A DNA stretch of 8,648 nt from an uncultured euryarchaeote (GTDB lineage: Archaea > Thermoplasmatota > Poseidoniia > Poseidoniales > Poseidoniaceae), in the NCBI GenBank assembly GCA_937897365.1, contig CALCOP010000041.1, positions 1 to 8,648 of the forward strand, read 5' to 3'. Below the pieces are notes generated by a model, which ran no database searches, had not been told where the DNA came from, and was given only the letters and a program-made list of their open reading frames with translations. The translations under genes and the position numbers were made by a program. Positions 1 to 6,844 of the stretch are shown piece by piece; within the stretch, counting starts at the first letter, position 1, and every line of letters begins with the position of its first letter.

Positions 1-108
1 GCATTCCAAGCTTGTGAATGGCTCATCGACGAACTCAAAAAGCAGGCACCTCTATGGAAAAAAGAAGTCACCAGTGAAGGTGAGTCTTGGAAAGCCGGTC
101 TTGGTTAA
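1..108 (+). CDS. moaE: Molybdopterin synthase catalytic subunit MoaE, C-terminal fragment
   Basis: This is the last 35 codons of an open frame that enters from the left edge and stops at TAA 106-108. MoaE is the large subunit of molybdopterin synthase; it transfers two sulfurs from MoaD thiocarboxylate onto cPMP in the cytoplasm. The fragment matches the family C-terminus: a helix of the form AFQACEWLIDELKK, then APLWKKE and a downstream SEGESW that resembles the EGD-x-W of the E. coli protein. Lys13 and Lys20 of the fragment are seven residues apart, the same spacing as the two active-site lysines (K119 and K126) recalled for E. coli MoaE. The next gene is moaC, the preceding pathway step, which supports the call. 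The N-terminal part lies outside the window, so a fusion (for example with MoaD or MobB) cannot be excluded. Confidence 0.85.
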   Translation, partial: AFQACEWLIDELKKQAPLWKKEVTSEGESWKAGLG

Positions 109-112
109 GGAG
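107..112 (+). promoter_or_regulatory. Shine-Dalgarno site of moaC overlapping the moaE stop codon
   Basis: AAGGAG lies 8 bases before the moaC ATG at 121, and its first two bases belong to the moaE TAA stop. This fixes the moaC start and implies that ribosomes ending moaE are placed to restart on moaC. It is one of the few clear Shine-Dalgarno sites in the window. Confidence 0.7.
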
Positions 113-120
113 TTGGAAAA

Positions 121-570
121 ATGGACAAAGAAATTGAAGGAATTGTAGAAATCGGCTCTAAACCAATTGTTGAACGTCGAGCGACAGCGACTGGTTTACT
201 CAACCTCTCTCCCCTTACCGCACAATCTATACAAAACAAGACAGTCAAGAAAGGCGATGTACTCGAGGCTTCAACTGTAGCAGCCATTCAAGCGGTAAAA
301 GATACGCCTCGAATCATACCTCATTGCCATCCAATTCCTCTCGAGGGGTGTAGAGTCAACTGGTCTTGGGAGGGCACTTCGCTGCGCTGTACTGTGGAGG
401 TTTCAGCGCATTACAAAACCGGTATTGAAATGGAGGCACTCACTGGTGTAAGTGCGGGATTATTGTGTGCACTTGACATGGTGAAGTCCATGGAAAAAGA
501 CGAGCATGGTCAATATCCGGGAACATCGATATCAGATATCGTTGTTGTTGAGAAATTCAAAGGAGAATGA
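121..570 (+). CDS. moaC: Cyclic pyranopterin monophosphate synthase MoaC
   Basis: MoaC converts the 3',8-cyclo-GTP product of MoaA into cyclic pyranopterin monophosphate, the first stable intermediate of molybdenum cofactor synthesis. The 149-aa product is complete and close to the usual archaeal length of about 150. Family motifs are in order: KKGDVL at residues 43-48, the HCHPIPL block at 68-74 (the conserved CHPLPL region), GIEMEALTGVS at 101-111 with the paired acidic residues Glu103 and Glu105, and DMVK at 119-122, which corresponds to the DMCK segment holding the catalytic aspartate and lysine of E. coli MoaC. The C-terminus ends in a short basic SDIVVVEKFKGE-like strand as in archaeal members, without the bacterial KSGGKSG tail. 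The start is fixed by AAGGAG eight bases upstream, which overlaps the moaE stop, so the two genes are almost certainly cotranscribed. Its stop lies only 3 bases from the end of the converging gene. Confidence 0.95.
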   Translation: MDKEIEGIVEIGSKPIVERRATATGLLNLSPLTAQSIQNKTVKKGDVLEASTVAAIQAVKDTPRIIPHCHPIPLEGCRVNWSWEGTSLRCTVEVSAHYKTGIEMEALTGVSAGLLCALDMVKSMEKDEHGQYPGTSISDIVVVEKFKGE

Positions 571-573
571 ACT

Positions 574-2265
574 TCACCGTTGTCCAAGAACTTCTTTGAC
601 ACATTCGACGATACGTAGGTTTTCTTCACTTGAGCGAATTGCAAAACGAACAGAATTATCTCCCAGTGTTACTCCCATGTTTTGAGCATCACGAATGAAC
701 ACTCCCTTTTCTTTGCATGCTTCGATGAAGCTAGATGAGGTATGGGACGTGTCCTCTGGAAGGAATGTCAAAATGAAATTCGCAACCCCTGGCAATACAC
801 TGAAGTTTTGTTCTCTTAGTTTTTCACTCAAAATCATTCTCTCTTGATGGATGATTGCATATTGTTCATTGTAATAAGTAGGATTCTTCAAAGCAGCAAC
901 TGCTGCTAATTGACCCGGTAAACTCACAGCCCACGGTGGAATAAATCGGCGTAATTCAGTCATTTTTTGACTGACCGCATAAGCAACACGTAATCCAGAT
1001 AGTGCGTAACATTTACTCATGCTTTTGCAAACGATCAAACTTGGAATGTCCGCTACGTGCGATTCAAGTGACAGGGCTTCAGGAATATAATCGATGTATG
1101 TTTCATCAACCCAAATCATTCTGCAACGAGTGGATGACTGGCTTTCATCTTGAATTCGATGCACGATATCTCCGAGAGTGTCACAATAAACTCCTGTAGG
1201 GCTGTTTGGGTTAACCAAAAGAACGGCATCATGCTGCCGGGCTTGGTCTACCAATTCATCTGCGTTGATGACAAAACCGTTGTCTCTGTGCAGTACAAAG
1301 TTGGTCATTTCGCATCCGATTACATGGGTGAGGATATGGCTGTATTCTCCATACATCGGAGAGAGAACAAGAACCTTTGATTGTGGAGTAAGCAGCTGCG
1401 GTAAAAAGGAGAACATCAGCGAAGATGAGCCTGAAGATACGGCAACATGCTTTGAATGAATGTCTCGCGTATTCGCAATTGTTTCGATTAATTCCTCACA
1501 TTGTGTTGGCGGTGATTCTTGACAACATCGCTCAAGTTGTTCACGGAGTACATGCAGGGCTTCTGGGCATGGTGGGAATGGGCTGTCCAATACATCGGCG
1601 ACTACAAGAGTGTCACGTATTTTAAAATCAAATTTAGAAGTGTCCCAGGATTTACCACCGTGATAACATACATCGTCTTCTTCTTCGATTTCGAGTACTT
1701 TGTCTGCATGCTTTTTTCGAGCTCTTTGTGGGTCAAGGTACATTGGATAGTAATAGGTCTCACCATATTGAACGCCATGCTCTTCGAAAACTTCCATGCC
1801 TATTTTTTTGTATAACTCTGCGACATTTGCGTGGCCCATAGCGATGATGTCGGTTCCTTGATTGAGAAGTACGAATTTTAATGCTTCAGCCATGAGTTGC
1901 GTCGAAATTTGATGTCCTCTGTACTCTCGAGATACGGTTAATGCTCGAACTTCATACGTCGAGTGGAGACGTTCTCCGCACAGTGCATACACTGTTTCAT
2001 CCAGTGCGGCTTGAGAAAAATAGGAATTCAGTCGGAAAGGTTGTTTTTCAGGAGGATTCAAACTTATGTAGCCTGCAATATTCTTTCCGTCTAAACAGAC
2101 GATAAAATGGTGTCCAGGATCTTCTAATTGTTGCTCGGCATTTGTCTGATACTGTTGCAATTCCGAAGCGTAGACCTCGTGTCTTAGTGTGGATATTTGC
2201 TCCCAAATATTGCGTATGTCGGGGTTGTCAGGAAGCGGGTAATCAAAGTAGACAAAGTCCTTCAT
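574..2265 (-). CDS. GNAT acetyltransferase fused to HisC/CobD-like PLP aminotransferase
   Basis: The 563-aa product (from ATG at 2265) has two domains. Residues about 18-178 look like a GNAT N-acetyltransferase: a helix LRHEVYASELQQY, a beta strand with GYISLNPPE, the acetyl-CoA loop region TVSREYRGHQISTQLM at about 110-125, and a C-terminal AELYKKIGMEVF segment. An acidic linker near 192-198 (EIEEEDD) follows. Residues about 218-563 form a fold-type I aminotransferase: NPNSPTG at 352-358, DETY at 387-390, the PLP-binding lysine in CKSMSK at Lys418 followed by a SGLRVAY motif, and VRFAIR at 539-544 with the likely carboxylate-binding arginine. The second domain is nearest to histidinol-phosphate aminotransferase and threonine-phosphate decarboxylase, but the substrate is not evident. 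It could transaminate or decarboxylate an amino acid that the first domain acetylates; that is inference. ATG codons at 2337 and 2373 would add 24 or 36 residues. I prefer 2265 because the extra residues precede the GNAT fold and the longest form overlaps the divergent gene. Confidence 0.85.
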   Translation of the reverse strand: MKDFVYFDYPLPDNPDIRNIWEQISTLRHEVYASELQQYQTNAEQQLEDPGHHFIVCLDGKNIAGYISLNPPEKQPFRLNSYFSQAALDETVYALCGERLHSTYEVRALTVSREYRGHQISTQLMAEALKFVLLNQGTDIIAMGHANVAELYKKIGMEVFEEHGVQYGETYYYPMYLDPQRARKKHADKVLEIEEEDDVCYHGGKSWDTSKFDFKIRDTLVVADVLDSPFPPCPEALHVLREQLERCCQESPPTQCEELIETIANTRDIHSKHVAVSSGSSSLMFSFLPQLLTPQSKVLVLSPMYGEYSHILTHVIGCEMTNFVLHRDNGFVINADELVDQARQHDAVLLVNPNSPTGVYCDTLGDIVHRIQDESQSSTRCRMIWVDETYIDYIPEALSLESHVADIPSLIVCKSMSKCYALSGLRVAYAVSQKMTELRRFIPPWAVSLPGQLAAVAALKNPTYYNEQYAIIHQERMILSEKLREQNFSVLPGVANFILTFLPEDTSHTSSSFIEACKEKGVFIRDAQNMGVTLGDNSVRFAIRSSEENLRIVECVKEVLGQR

Positions 2266-2362
2266 ATCTATGAACAACCGCCTAAACCCCTTCAATGATT
2301 CGCCGGTAAATAGCCAATCACTCCATCGCAAAGTCATTATTGTATTGCTTGTAGCGAACAAC
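2266..2362. promoter_or_regulatory. Divergent intergenic region between the fusion gene and the lipoprotein gene
   Basis: About 97 bases separate two genes that read outward, so both promoters should lie here. For the minus gene, a weak TATA-like GCTATTTACC (2314-2305) sits about 40 bases before the ATG at 2265. For the plus gene, the AT-rich CATTATTGTA (2335-2344) lies about 20-28 bases before the ATG at 2363, a distance that fits a leaderless archaeal transcript. Neither matches a TATA consensus well. No Shine-Dalgarno site is visible for either start. Confidence 0.3.
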
Positions 2363-3919
2363 ATGCGAGTCAAGGCACTTTACATGGTTGCCCTCATGCT
2401 TACCTTTTCTTTAGCCGGATGTTTCGGAAACGAAACGGTTGTTGAAGAGCCGGTTGTTGAAGTAATTGAAGATGTTCGAACCTTTGTCACTGATAAATAC
2501 GGTAATGATACCAATGTCCCACCACTTCAAATGGAGTTCCAGTTCAGTGATGTTGGTGAAACTGGCAAAGAACCCAGCATTGGCATTACCTCAAGTGGGT
2601 GCATATTTTTCATTGCTATGGAGAAGGTTATGCGTTCATGCGATTATGGAGAGGCATGGGAAGAAACTCAAGATCCAGTTCAGTGCTCTCCAACCACCAG
2701 TGATCCTTATGGCTGGGTTGATCCAATAACCGACCGTATCTTCAATGTCCAAATGATTGGACTTGAAACATCATGGATTTGTTGGAGTGATGACGACGGT
2801 AATTCATGGCTTGGAAATCCGCATGATTCTGGAACAACTCCAATCAACGATCACATAAAACTGGCAAGTGGCCCTTGGACCAGTTCGGGCTATGGCGCTC
2901 TTGGTTCACTCACTGGTAGCTTCTATGAAACTGCTGTTTACTATTGCTACAATAAATTGGCTGGAATATTCTGTTTCACCAGTTTTGATGGTGGTGCTAC
3001 TTTTGAAGCAGGTGGACAGATTATCGGTTTAGCTACAACCAATGGAGGATTACATGGTGCGATTTCTACTGCTGCCGATGGAACCGTTTATGTCACTCCT
3101 CGGGTTGAAACTCCGACCGTTATTGTATCAAAAGACAATGGATTTTCATGGTTTGAGAGGTCGATGGGTGTAGATGTAGGAACTCCTTATCCACGTAAAA
3201 ACTCGGAGGTCTCTGCAGATACCGCTTCAAATGCCTATCACGTCTGGACGGGTGCCGATGAGGGTGTTTACATGTCTCGTTCGACCGATTCCGGTGAAAC
3301 TTGGGAACAAGAAAGCATTCGAATCTCGCCAGCAGGTGTTATTTCAACGGTATTCCCCCAAACCGATGCAGGTGATCCGGGTAGAATCGCGATTACGTAT
3401 CTGGGAAGTGAAAATACGGAATTGATTGGTGAAGCAAATATCGATGGAAGCCCTTGGGATGGAAACGCACACTATGCTCCGAATAATGTAACCTATCATC
3501 TCTACATTACTTACAGTCTGAATGCTCTTGACGAGAATCCTATTTTTCATACTCAAAGAGTCACTGACGACCCCGTTCAAGTAGGATCGATATGCCTCAA
3601 CTCTGGTGATTGCCGAGACATTGGCGGCTCAAATAGAAACCTCCTGGACTTCAATGACTTGCACATCGATCGTGAAGGGCGTGTCTATGTTGCCTTCGCC
3701 GATGGTTGCACCGGCGAGTGTGCTACGAGTAACAATTCCAGCGCAGAGGATTCACGAGATGGAAGAGGCTCCGTCTATTATCTTGCGAGCGGACCAAGTC
3801 TGCTTGAAGCATTTGATCAGATGGATCCACTTCTCGCCACAACAAGTAATGCTGAACCCCATGAGCCGTGTCAAGCCGATACGTGCAAGAGAAACCGTGA
3901 AACTGAATCCGAAGAATAA
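2363..3919 (+). CDS. Secreted lipoprotein with Asp-box (BNR/sialidase-like) beta-propeller
   Basis: The 518-aa product begins with a basic and hydrophobic signal peptide ending in the lipobox LAGC, with Cys20 as the predicted lipidated residue. An acidic linker follows (VVEEPVVEVIED, about 26-37). At least five Asp-box-like motifs of the form S-x-D-x-G-x-(T/S)-W are spread through the body: about 92-99 (SCDYGEAW), 142-149 (SDDDGNSW), 207-214 (SFDGGATF), 256-263 (SKDNGFSW) and 305-314 (SRSTDSGETW). These mark blade turns of sialidase-type beta-propellers. A conserved-looking stretch RNLLDFNDLHID then REGRVYVAFADGC runs through 425-449. Cysteine pairs at 411/417, 449/453 and 503/508 suggest disulfides, consistent with export. 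The fold does not prove sialidase activity; many such proteins bind or process other glycans or are structural. The ATG at 2363 was chosen because the signal peptide starts there. An in-frame upstream ATG at 2270 would bury the signal behind 31 residues. It probably sits on the outer face of the cell membrane. Confidence 0.85.
   Translation: MRVKALYMVALMLTFSLAGCFGNETVVEEPVVEVIEDVRTFVTDKYGNDTNVPPLQMEFQFSDVGETGKEPSIGITSSGCIFFIAMEKVMRSCDYGEAWEETQDPVQCSPTTSDPYGWVDPITDRIFNVQMIGLETSWICWSDDDGNSWLGNPHDSGTTPINDHIKLASGPWTSSGYGALGSLTGSFYETAVYYCYNKLAGIFCFTSFDGGATFEAGGQIIGLATTNGGLHGAISTAADGTVYVTPRVETPTVIVSKDNGFSWFERSMGVDVGTPYPRKNSEVSADTASNAYHVWTGADEGVYMSRSTDSGETWEQESIRISPAGVISTVFPQTDAGDPGRIAITYLGSENTELIGEANIDGSPWDGNAHYAPNNVTYHLYITYSLNALDENPIFHTQRVTDDPVQVGSICLNSGDCRDIGGSNRNLLDFNDLHIDREGRVYVAFADGCTGECATSNNSSAEDSRDGRGSVYYLASGPSLLEAFDQMDPLLATTSNAEPHEPCQADTCKRNRETESEE
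2436..2462 (+). repeat. Short tandem direct repeat in the lipoprotein linker
   Basis: CGGTTGTTGAAG occurs at 2436-2447 and again at 2451-2462, a 15-base period that keeps the reading frame and encodes two VVE units of the acidic linker just after the lipobox. It looks like a small duplication that lengthened the spacer between the membrane anchor and the propeller. Confidence 0.6.
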
Positions 3920-3983
3920 TCTGTAATTGAAATCGTTTGAACACACCGTTTCATTCATGGATGGTGCGCGCCCGTCGTAATCT

Positions 3984-4937
3984 ATGGGAACCGTCGGCGA
4001 CCTCTATCATCACTTCTTAGAAGCCGTAGACCAAGCGGCAATTTCGAGTGCGGCATGGCGTGGTCTCGGTGAAAAAGAAAAGGCTGACGAGGCCGCAGTC
4101 GAGGCAATGCGTCGAACATTCGATAATGTGCCATTTGACGGCCGAGTAGCCATCGGTGAAGGTGAACGAGATGAAGCGCCTATGCTTTACATCGGAGAGG
4201 AGATAGGTAGCATGGTCGGGGTCCCCGGTGCTCCACAAATCGATATCGCCGTAGACCCGCTGGAATGTACGAATAACTGCGCTTCAAACTCTCCAAATTC
4301 CATAGCAGTACTCGCTGCTGCCCCTCGTGGTACTCTTTTACACGCACCAGATTGTTACATGGATAAAATTGCAGGTGGTTCTGAACTTGTGGGCCACATC
4401 AGTCTTGACGGAGGTGTTGCATACAATCTTGAACAAACTGCTTCGGCTCTCGATAAAGCCGTTTCAGAGGTGCGCGTTGTTGCGCTTGATCGAGAAAGAC
4501 ACGCAACCTTGTTCAAAGAAATTCGGGCCACTGGTGCACAGCTTGAACTTATGGGCGACGGCGATGTATCCGCTGCGATTTGGGCGGCACAACCCGATGG
4601 ACCTTTTGATTTGTTAATGGGTATAGGTGCCGCTCCTGAAGGCGTTATTTCGGCAACTGCTCTTCGTGGTCTTGGCGGGGTATTTGAAGGACGCCTTGTC
4701 TTTCGCTCTCCAGAAGAAGAGGCGCGAGCAGAGAACATGGTTGGTGACGACCTCACACGTCTTTGGGAAGCACATGATCTGTGTAAGAGTGAAAACGCAA
4801 TATTTGCAGCTTCTGGCGTATGTGAAGGTTATCTTCCAGCAGCGATACTTGGTAAATCGCATACAACCACCTTTGGCGAAGTTATCGATGTTGAAACTGG
4901 AACAGTTCGAAAAATTCAAACAACTCGTCCGATATGA
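3984..4937 (+). CDS. glpX: Class II fructose-1,6-bisphosphatase (GlpX type) with altered signature loop
   Basis: The enzyme hydrolyses fructose-1,6-bisphosphate to fructose-6-phosphate in gluconeogenesis. The 317-aa product is close to the family length (E. coli GlpX is about 336). Motifs in order: GEGERDEAPMLYIGE at 58-72, nearly identical to E. coli GlpX; the metal-binding DPLE at 91-94; APDCYMDKIAGG at 121-132; GDGDVSAAIW at 191-200; GIGAAPEGVI at 213-222 with the metal ligand Glu219; and a C-terminal FAASGVCEGYL then GTVRKIQ. Two departures stand out. The invariant DPxEGT is DPLECT here, with Cys95 in place of Gly, and the E. coli ligand Asp33 region (GRGDKN) reads GLGEKE, with Glu30. The start is certain: an in-frame TAA at 3978-3980 lies two codons upstream of the ATG. 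No Shine-Dalgarno site precedes it. The 64-base gap after the lipoprotein gene shows no clear TATA box. A related sugar bisphosphatase activity, such as sedoheptulose-1,7-bisphosphatase, is possible. Confidence 0.9.
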   Translation: MGTVGDLYHHFLEAVDQAAISSAAWRGLGEKEKADEAAVEAMRRTFDNVPFDGRVAIGEGERDEAPMLYIGEEIGSMVGVPGAPQIDIAVDPLECTNNCASNSPNSIAVLAAAPRGTLLHAPDCYMDKIAGGSELVGHISLDGGVAYNLEQTASALDKAVSEVRVVALDRERHATLFKEIRATGAQLELMGDGDVSAAIWAAQPDGPFDLLMGIGAAPEGVISATALRGLGGVFEGRLVFRSPEEEARAENMVGDDLTRLWEAHDLCKSENAIFAASGVCEGYLPAAILGKSHTTTFGEVIDVETGTVRKIQTTRPI

Positions 4938-4979
4938 TTCTCTCGCGACCTTCAAGTGGGTCAACAGGGACACACATCC

Positions 4980-5606
4980 ATGGCCGTGCAGCAAATTCGA
5001 ATCGAGGTCCGGTTGCCTGAAGGGCATTGGGCCGGTGATGTGACGCGCAGTCATCCTTCTGCGGTTCTTCGTATTGAAGAACATATGCCGCTTCAAAAAG
5101 GCCGTGGCACTGCTCGTGCATCGTGCAGCGAGGAGATTGTTGAAACGGTATCTTCTCATTCAGGTATCGAGGATGTTCGGAGTTTTGGTAAGCAAAGTTT
5201 TGTTGTCGATATTATCGCCGGTGGCGGAGGGTTTCTCAAACCGTTGTTGAAGGTGGGTGTTATTCCTCAAACTCCCTTCGAAGTCCGAGATGGTTGGGTT
5301 GAATGGACTATCTCCTGTGCTCGCGAAAAAGTTCGAGACTTGCTTTCTGGCTTTGATCATGAAGGTATTCCGCATCGCTTAGTGTCGACACGTGGTTTGT
5401 CAAATCGATTACTTACCCCACGACAACGATTTGTTTTTGATACGGCGATGCAAGAAGGTTACTATGACGTACCTCGAAGAATCTCATTAACACAGTTATC
5501 AGTTGTTCTTGATGTAGCAAAATCGACACTCTCTGCCCAGTTACAACGTATCGAATCTTCGATTCACCATACCTTTGCTGATGAAGTACGCAGACGCAGT
5601 CCCTGA
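4980..5606 (+). CDS. HTH_10 (bacterioopsin-activator type) transcriptional regulator
   Basis: The C-terminal part, residues about 145-197 of 208, is a textbook HTH_10 domain: LTPRQRFVFDTAMQEGYY, then DVPRRISLTQLSVVLDVAKS and TLSAQLQRIESS. This family is restricted largely to archaea and includes Bat of haloarchaea. The N-terminal 140 residues have no motif I can name; they resemble the alpha/beta sensing region usually placed before HTH_10, with a glycine run at 81-84. No PAS or GAF signature is obvious. The gene starts 42 bases after glpX and ends 57 bases before the diiron oxygenase gene, all on the same strand. Its targets are unknown; the neighbouring oxygenase operon is the natural candidate. 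I chose ATG 4980; GTG 4956 would add eight residues and cannot be excluded. A weak CAGGGA sits nine bases before the ATG. Confidence 0.85.
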   Translation: MAVQQIRIEVRLPEGHWAGDVTRSHPSAVLRIEEHMPLQKGRGTARASCSEEIVETVSSHSGIEDVRSFGKQSFVVDIIAGGGGFLKPLLKVGVIPQTPFEVRDGWVEWTISCAREKVRDLLSGFDHEGIPHRLVSTRGLSNRLLTPRQRFVFDTAMQEGYYDVPRRISLTQLSVVLDVAKSTLSAQLQRIESSIHHTFADEVRRRSP

Positions 5607-5615
5607 ACTTCTATA

Positions 5616-5627
5616 CGAACATGTTCG
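5616..5627. promoter_or_regulatory. Perfect 12-bp palindrome, candidate operator of the oxygenase operon
   Basis: CGAACATGTTCG is its own reverse complement and lies 36 bases before the ATG of the oxygenase gene, directly after the regulator gene. It touches a TATA-like TTCTATAC (5609-5616). If that is the TATA box, transcription would start near 5638-5642 and the palindrome would sit between TATA box and start, a usual place for an archaeal repressor. A 12-bp palindrome is expected about twice by chance in a window of this size, so the position is the main argument. Confidence 0.3.
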
Positions 5628-5663
5628 CAAAGGCAATAAGGTAGAGCGTGACATCGGGTTAAC

Positions 5664-6824
5664 ATGGACAATTTACCAAATACATGGGAAGACTGGGTTT
5701 CGAACTTTAATGAATGGCAAGTGCGGGTTGGATTTAACCCCGACTGGCTCGGCGACTTTGACCTCTCGATTCAATTCGATTGGGACCGTGCTGGTGACCT
5801 CATCGAATACGGCGACTACAAAGGTCGTCCAAAATGGGAGCGCTCATTGCAAGTTCCTCAGCAAAGTATGCGTGATGCCTTGGTGAGTATGATTACAGTT
5901 CAAGGCGACACTGAATTCGCTTCTGTCGAGCAACAACGCCACCTTTTGGCATCGGCTCCTACGGATTACGACCGCTATGCAGCCGCTCGTATCATGGCTG
6001 AAGAACAGCGACATGGATGGCAGATGGCTTACTTGCTCATGACCTACTTTGGACAACAAGGACGTCGTGAAGCTCAGAAACTGCTTGAACGCAATGCACA
6101 AGACGGTGACCGATTGCTCGGTGCTTTTAATCAACCAATGACGCACTGGCTCGACTTTTACTGTTATACCATGTTCGTCGATCGAGATGGCAAGTTCCAA
6201 CTTGGTATGCTCTCAACTTCTGCATTCAAGCCTCTGGCCGCATCTATGGGGCCAATGCTGAGAGAAGAATCATTCCATCTTGGAACTGGTTCGAACGGAT
6301 TACGCCGTGTCATCAAGGCAGGAATCATTCCTCTTGATATGCTTCAGAGATACTTCAACAAGTGGGTCTCAACTGCGCATGATTTGTTTGGCGTTGACGC
6401 ATCGTCATCGGCTCACTGGTCGTATGTTTGGGGTGTCAAAGGACGCTGGGATGAGCGTAAGAAACTCGATGCAGGCCTTGAAGTCGATAAGGAAGTTCTC
6501 AATGAAGAGGCTCGTGGACATTATCACGACGAAATCGTGAAAGAAGTCGCAAAGTTGAACGGCTACTTGTCTGAAGACAGCGTCAAACTCTTCGTACCTC
6601 ACGAAAACTTCAATCGCGCCATTGGCACATACAAGCGTCAGAAATACACGACGGAAGGAACAATTTTTGAAGGAACGGATGAAGAATGGGACGCATACAT
6701 TGAGGCAGCATTACCATCTGCACAAGACGAAGCAGACCTCAAGGAATACTTCAAACTTGAATGGGTTGCTAACAAGCCTATGTCCGCCAGCCAAATTGCA
6801 TCTGGTATCGGTGCCGACGCTTGA
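5664..6824 (+). CDS. BoxB/PaaA-like diiron epoxidase (aromatic acyl-CoA oxygenase family)
   Basis: The 386-aa product belongs to the ferritin-like PaaA/PaaC/BoxB family, diiron enzymes that epoxidise the ring of phenylacetyl-CoA or benzoyl-CoA. Two E-x-x-H motifs are clear: AEEQRHGWQ with Glu114 and His117, and LREESFH with Glu202 and His205. Glu84 and Asp173 (in VDRDGKFQL) complete a six-ligand set. Spacing of 30 residues (Glu84-Glu114) and 29 (Asp173-Glu202) equals that of the BoxB ligands recalled from Azoarcus. DFYCYTMFVDRDGKFQL and a KGRWDE stretch after the second motif also look BoxB-like. Length lies between PaaA (about 310-330) and BoxB (about 475). No PaaB, PaaC or reductase gene (BoxA or PaaE) is visible in the window, so the electron donor must be elsewhere. 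An in-frame TGA at 5649-5651 with no start codon before ATG 5664 fixes the start. The natural substrate is unknown. Confidence 0.85.
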   Translation: MDNLPNTWEDWVSNFNEWQVRVGFNPDWLGDFDLSIQFDWDRAGDLIEYGDYKGRPKWERSLQVPQQSMRDALVSMITVQGDTEFASVEQQRHLLASAPTDYDRYAAARIMAEEQRHGWQMAYLLMTYFGQQGRREAQKLLERNAQDGDRLLGAFNQPMTHWLDFYCYTMFVDRDGKFQLGMLSTSAFKPLAASMGPMLREESFHLGTGSNGLRRVIKAGIIPLDMLQRYFNKWVSTAHDLFGVDASSSAHWSYVWGVKGRWDERKKLDAGLEVDKEVLNEEARGHYHDEIVKEVAKLNGYLSEDSVKLFVPHENFNRAIGTYKRQKYTTEGTIFEGTDEEWDAYIEAALPSAQDEADLKEYFKLEWVANKPMSASQIASGIGADA

Positions 6825-6833
6825 ATCCGGTCT

Positions 6834-6837
6834 GAGG
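6834..6837 (+). promoter_or_regulatory. Shine-Dalgarno site of the 178-aa gene
   Basis: GAGG, within TGAGGGAT, lies 7 bases before the ATG at 6845. It supports this start and shows that the small downstream gene is translated, in a gap of only 20 bases after the oxygenase stop. Confidence 0.5.
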
Positions 6838-6844
6838 GATTACC

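Noticed and set aside
2270..2362. In-frame N-terminal extension of the lipoprotein from ATG 2270
   Set aside because: It would place 31 mostly polar residues before a clear lipoprotein signal peptide; the signal starts naturally at ATG 2363.
2266..2373. Longer start (ATG 2373 or 2337) for the GNAT-aminotransferase fusion
   Set aside because: The added residues precede the GNAT fold without recognisable homology, the longest form overlaps the divergent lipoprotein gene, and it would use up the only space for two promoters.
3920..3983. Possible terminator or promoter between the lipoprotein gene and glpX
   Set aside because: No poly-T tract, clear hairpin or TATA consensus could be found in the 64 bases.
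4355..4756. 133-codon minus-strand open frame inside glpX
   Set aside because: Ser/Pro/Arg/Ala-rich translation of the antisense strand of a conserved gene; no motif or start signal.
4956..4979. GTG start for the HTH_10 regulator
   Set aside because: ATG 4980 is preferred; the eight extra residues add nothing recognisable, though the choice is not decisive.
4614..5159. 181-codon minus-strand open frame across the end of glpX and the start of the HTH_10 gene
   Set aside because: It is antisense to two well-supported genes, has no recognisable motif and a Cys/Arg/Thr-rich composition typical of a shadow frame.
5844..6200. 118-codon minus-strand open frame inside the diiron oxygenase gene
   Set aside because: Lies opposite the metal-ligand region of a strongly supported protein; no features of its own.
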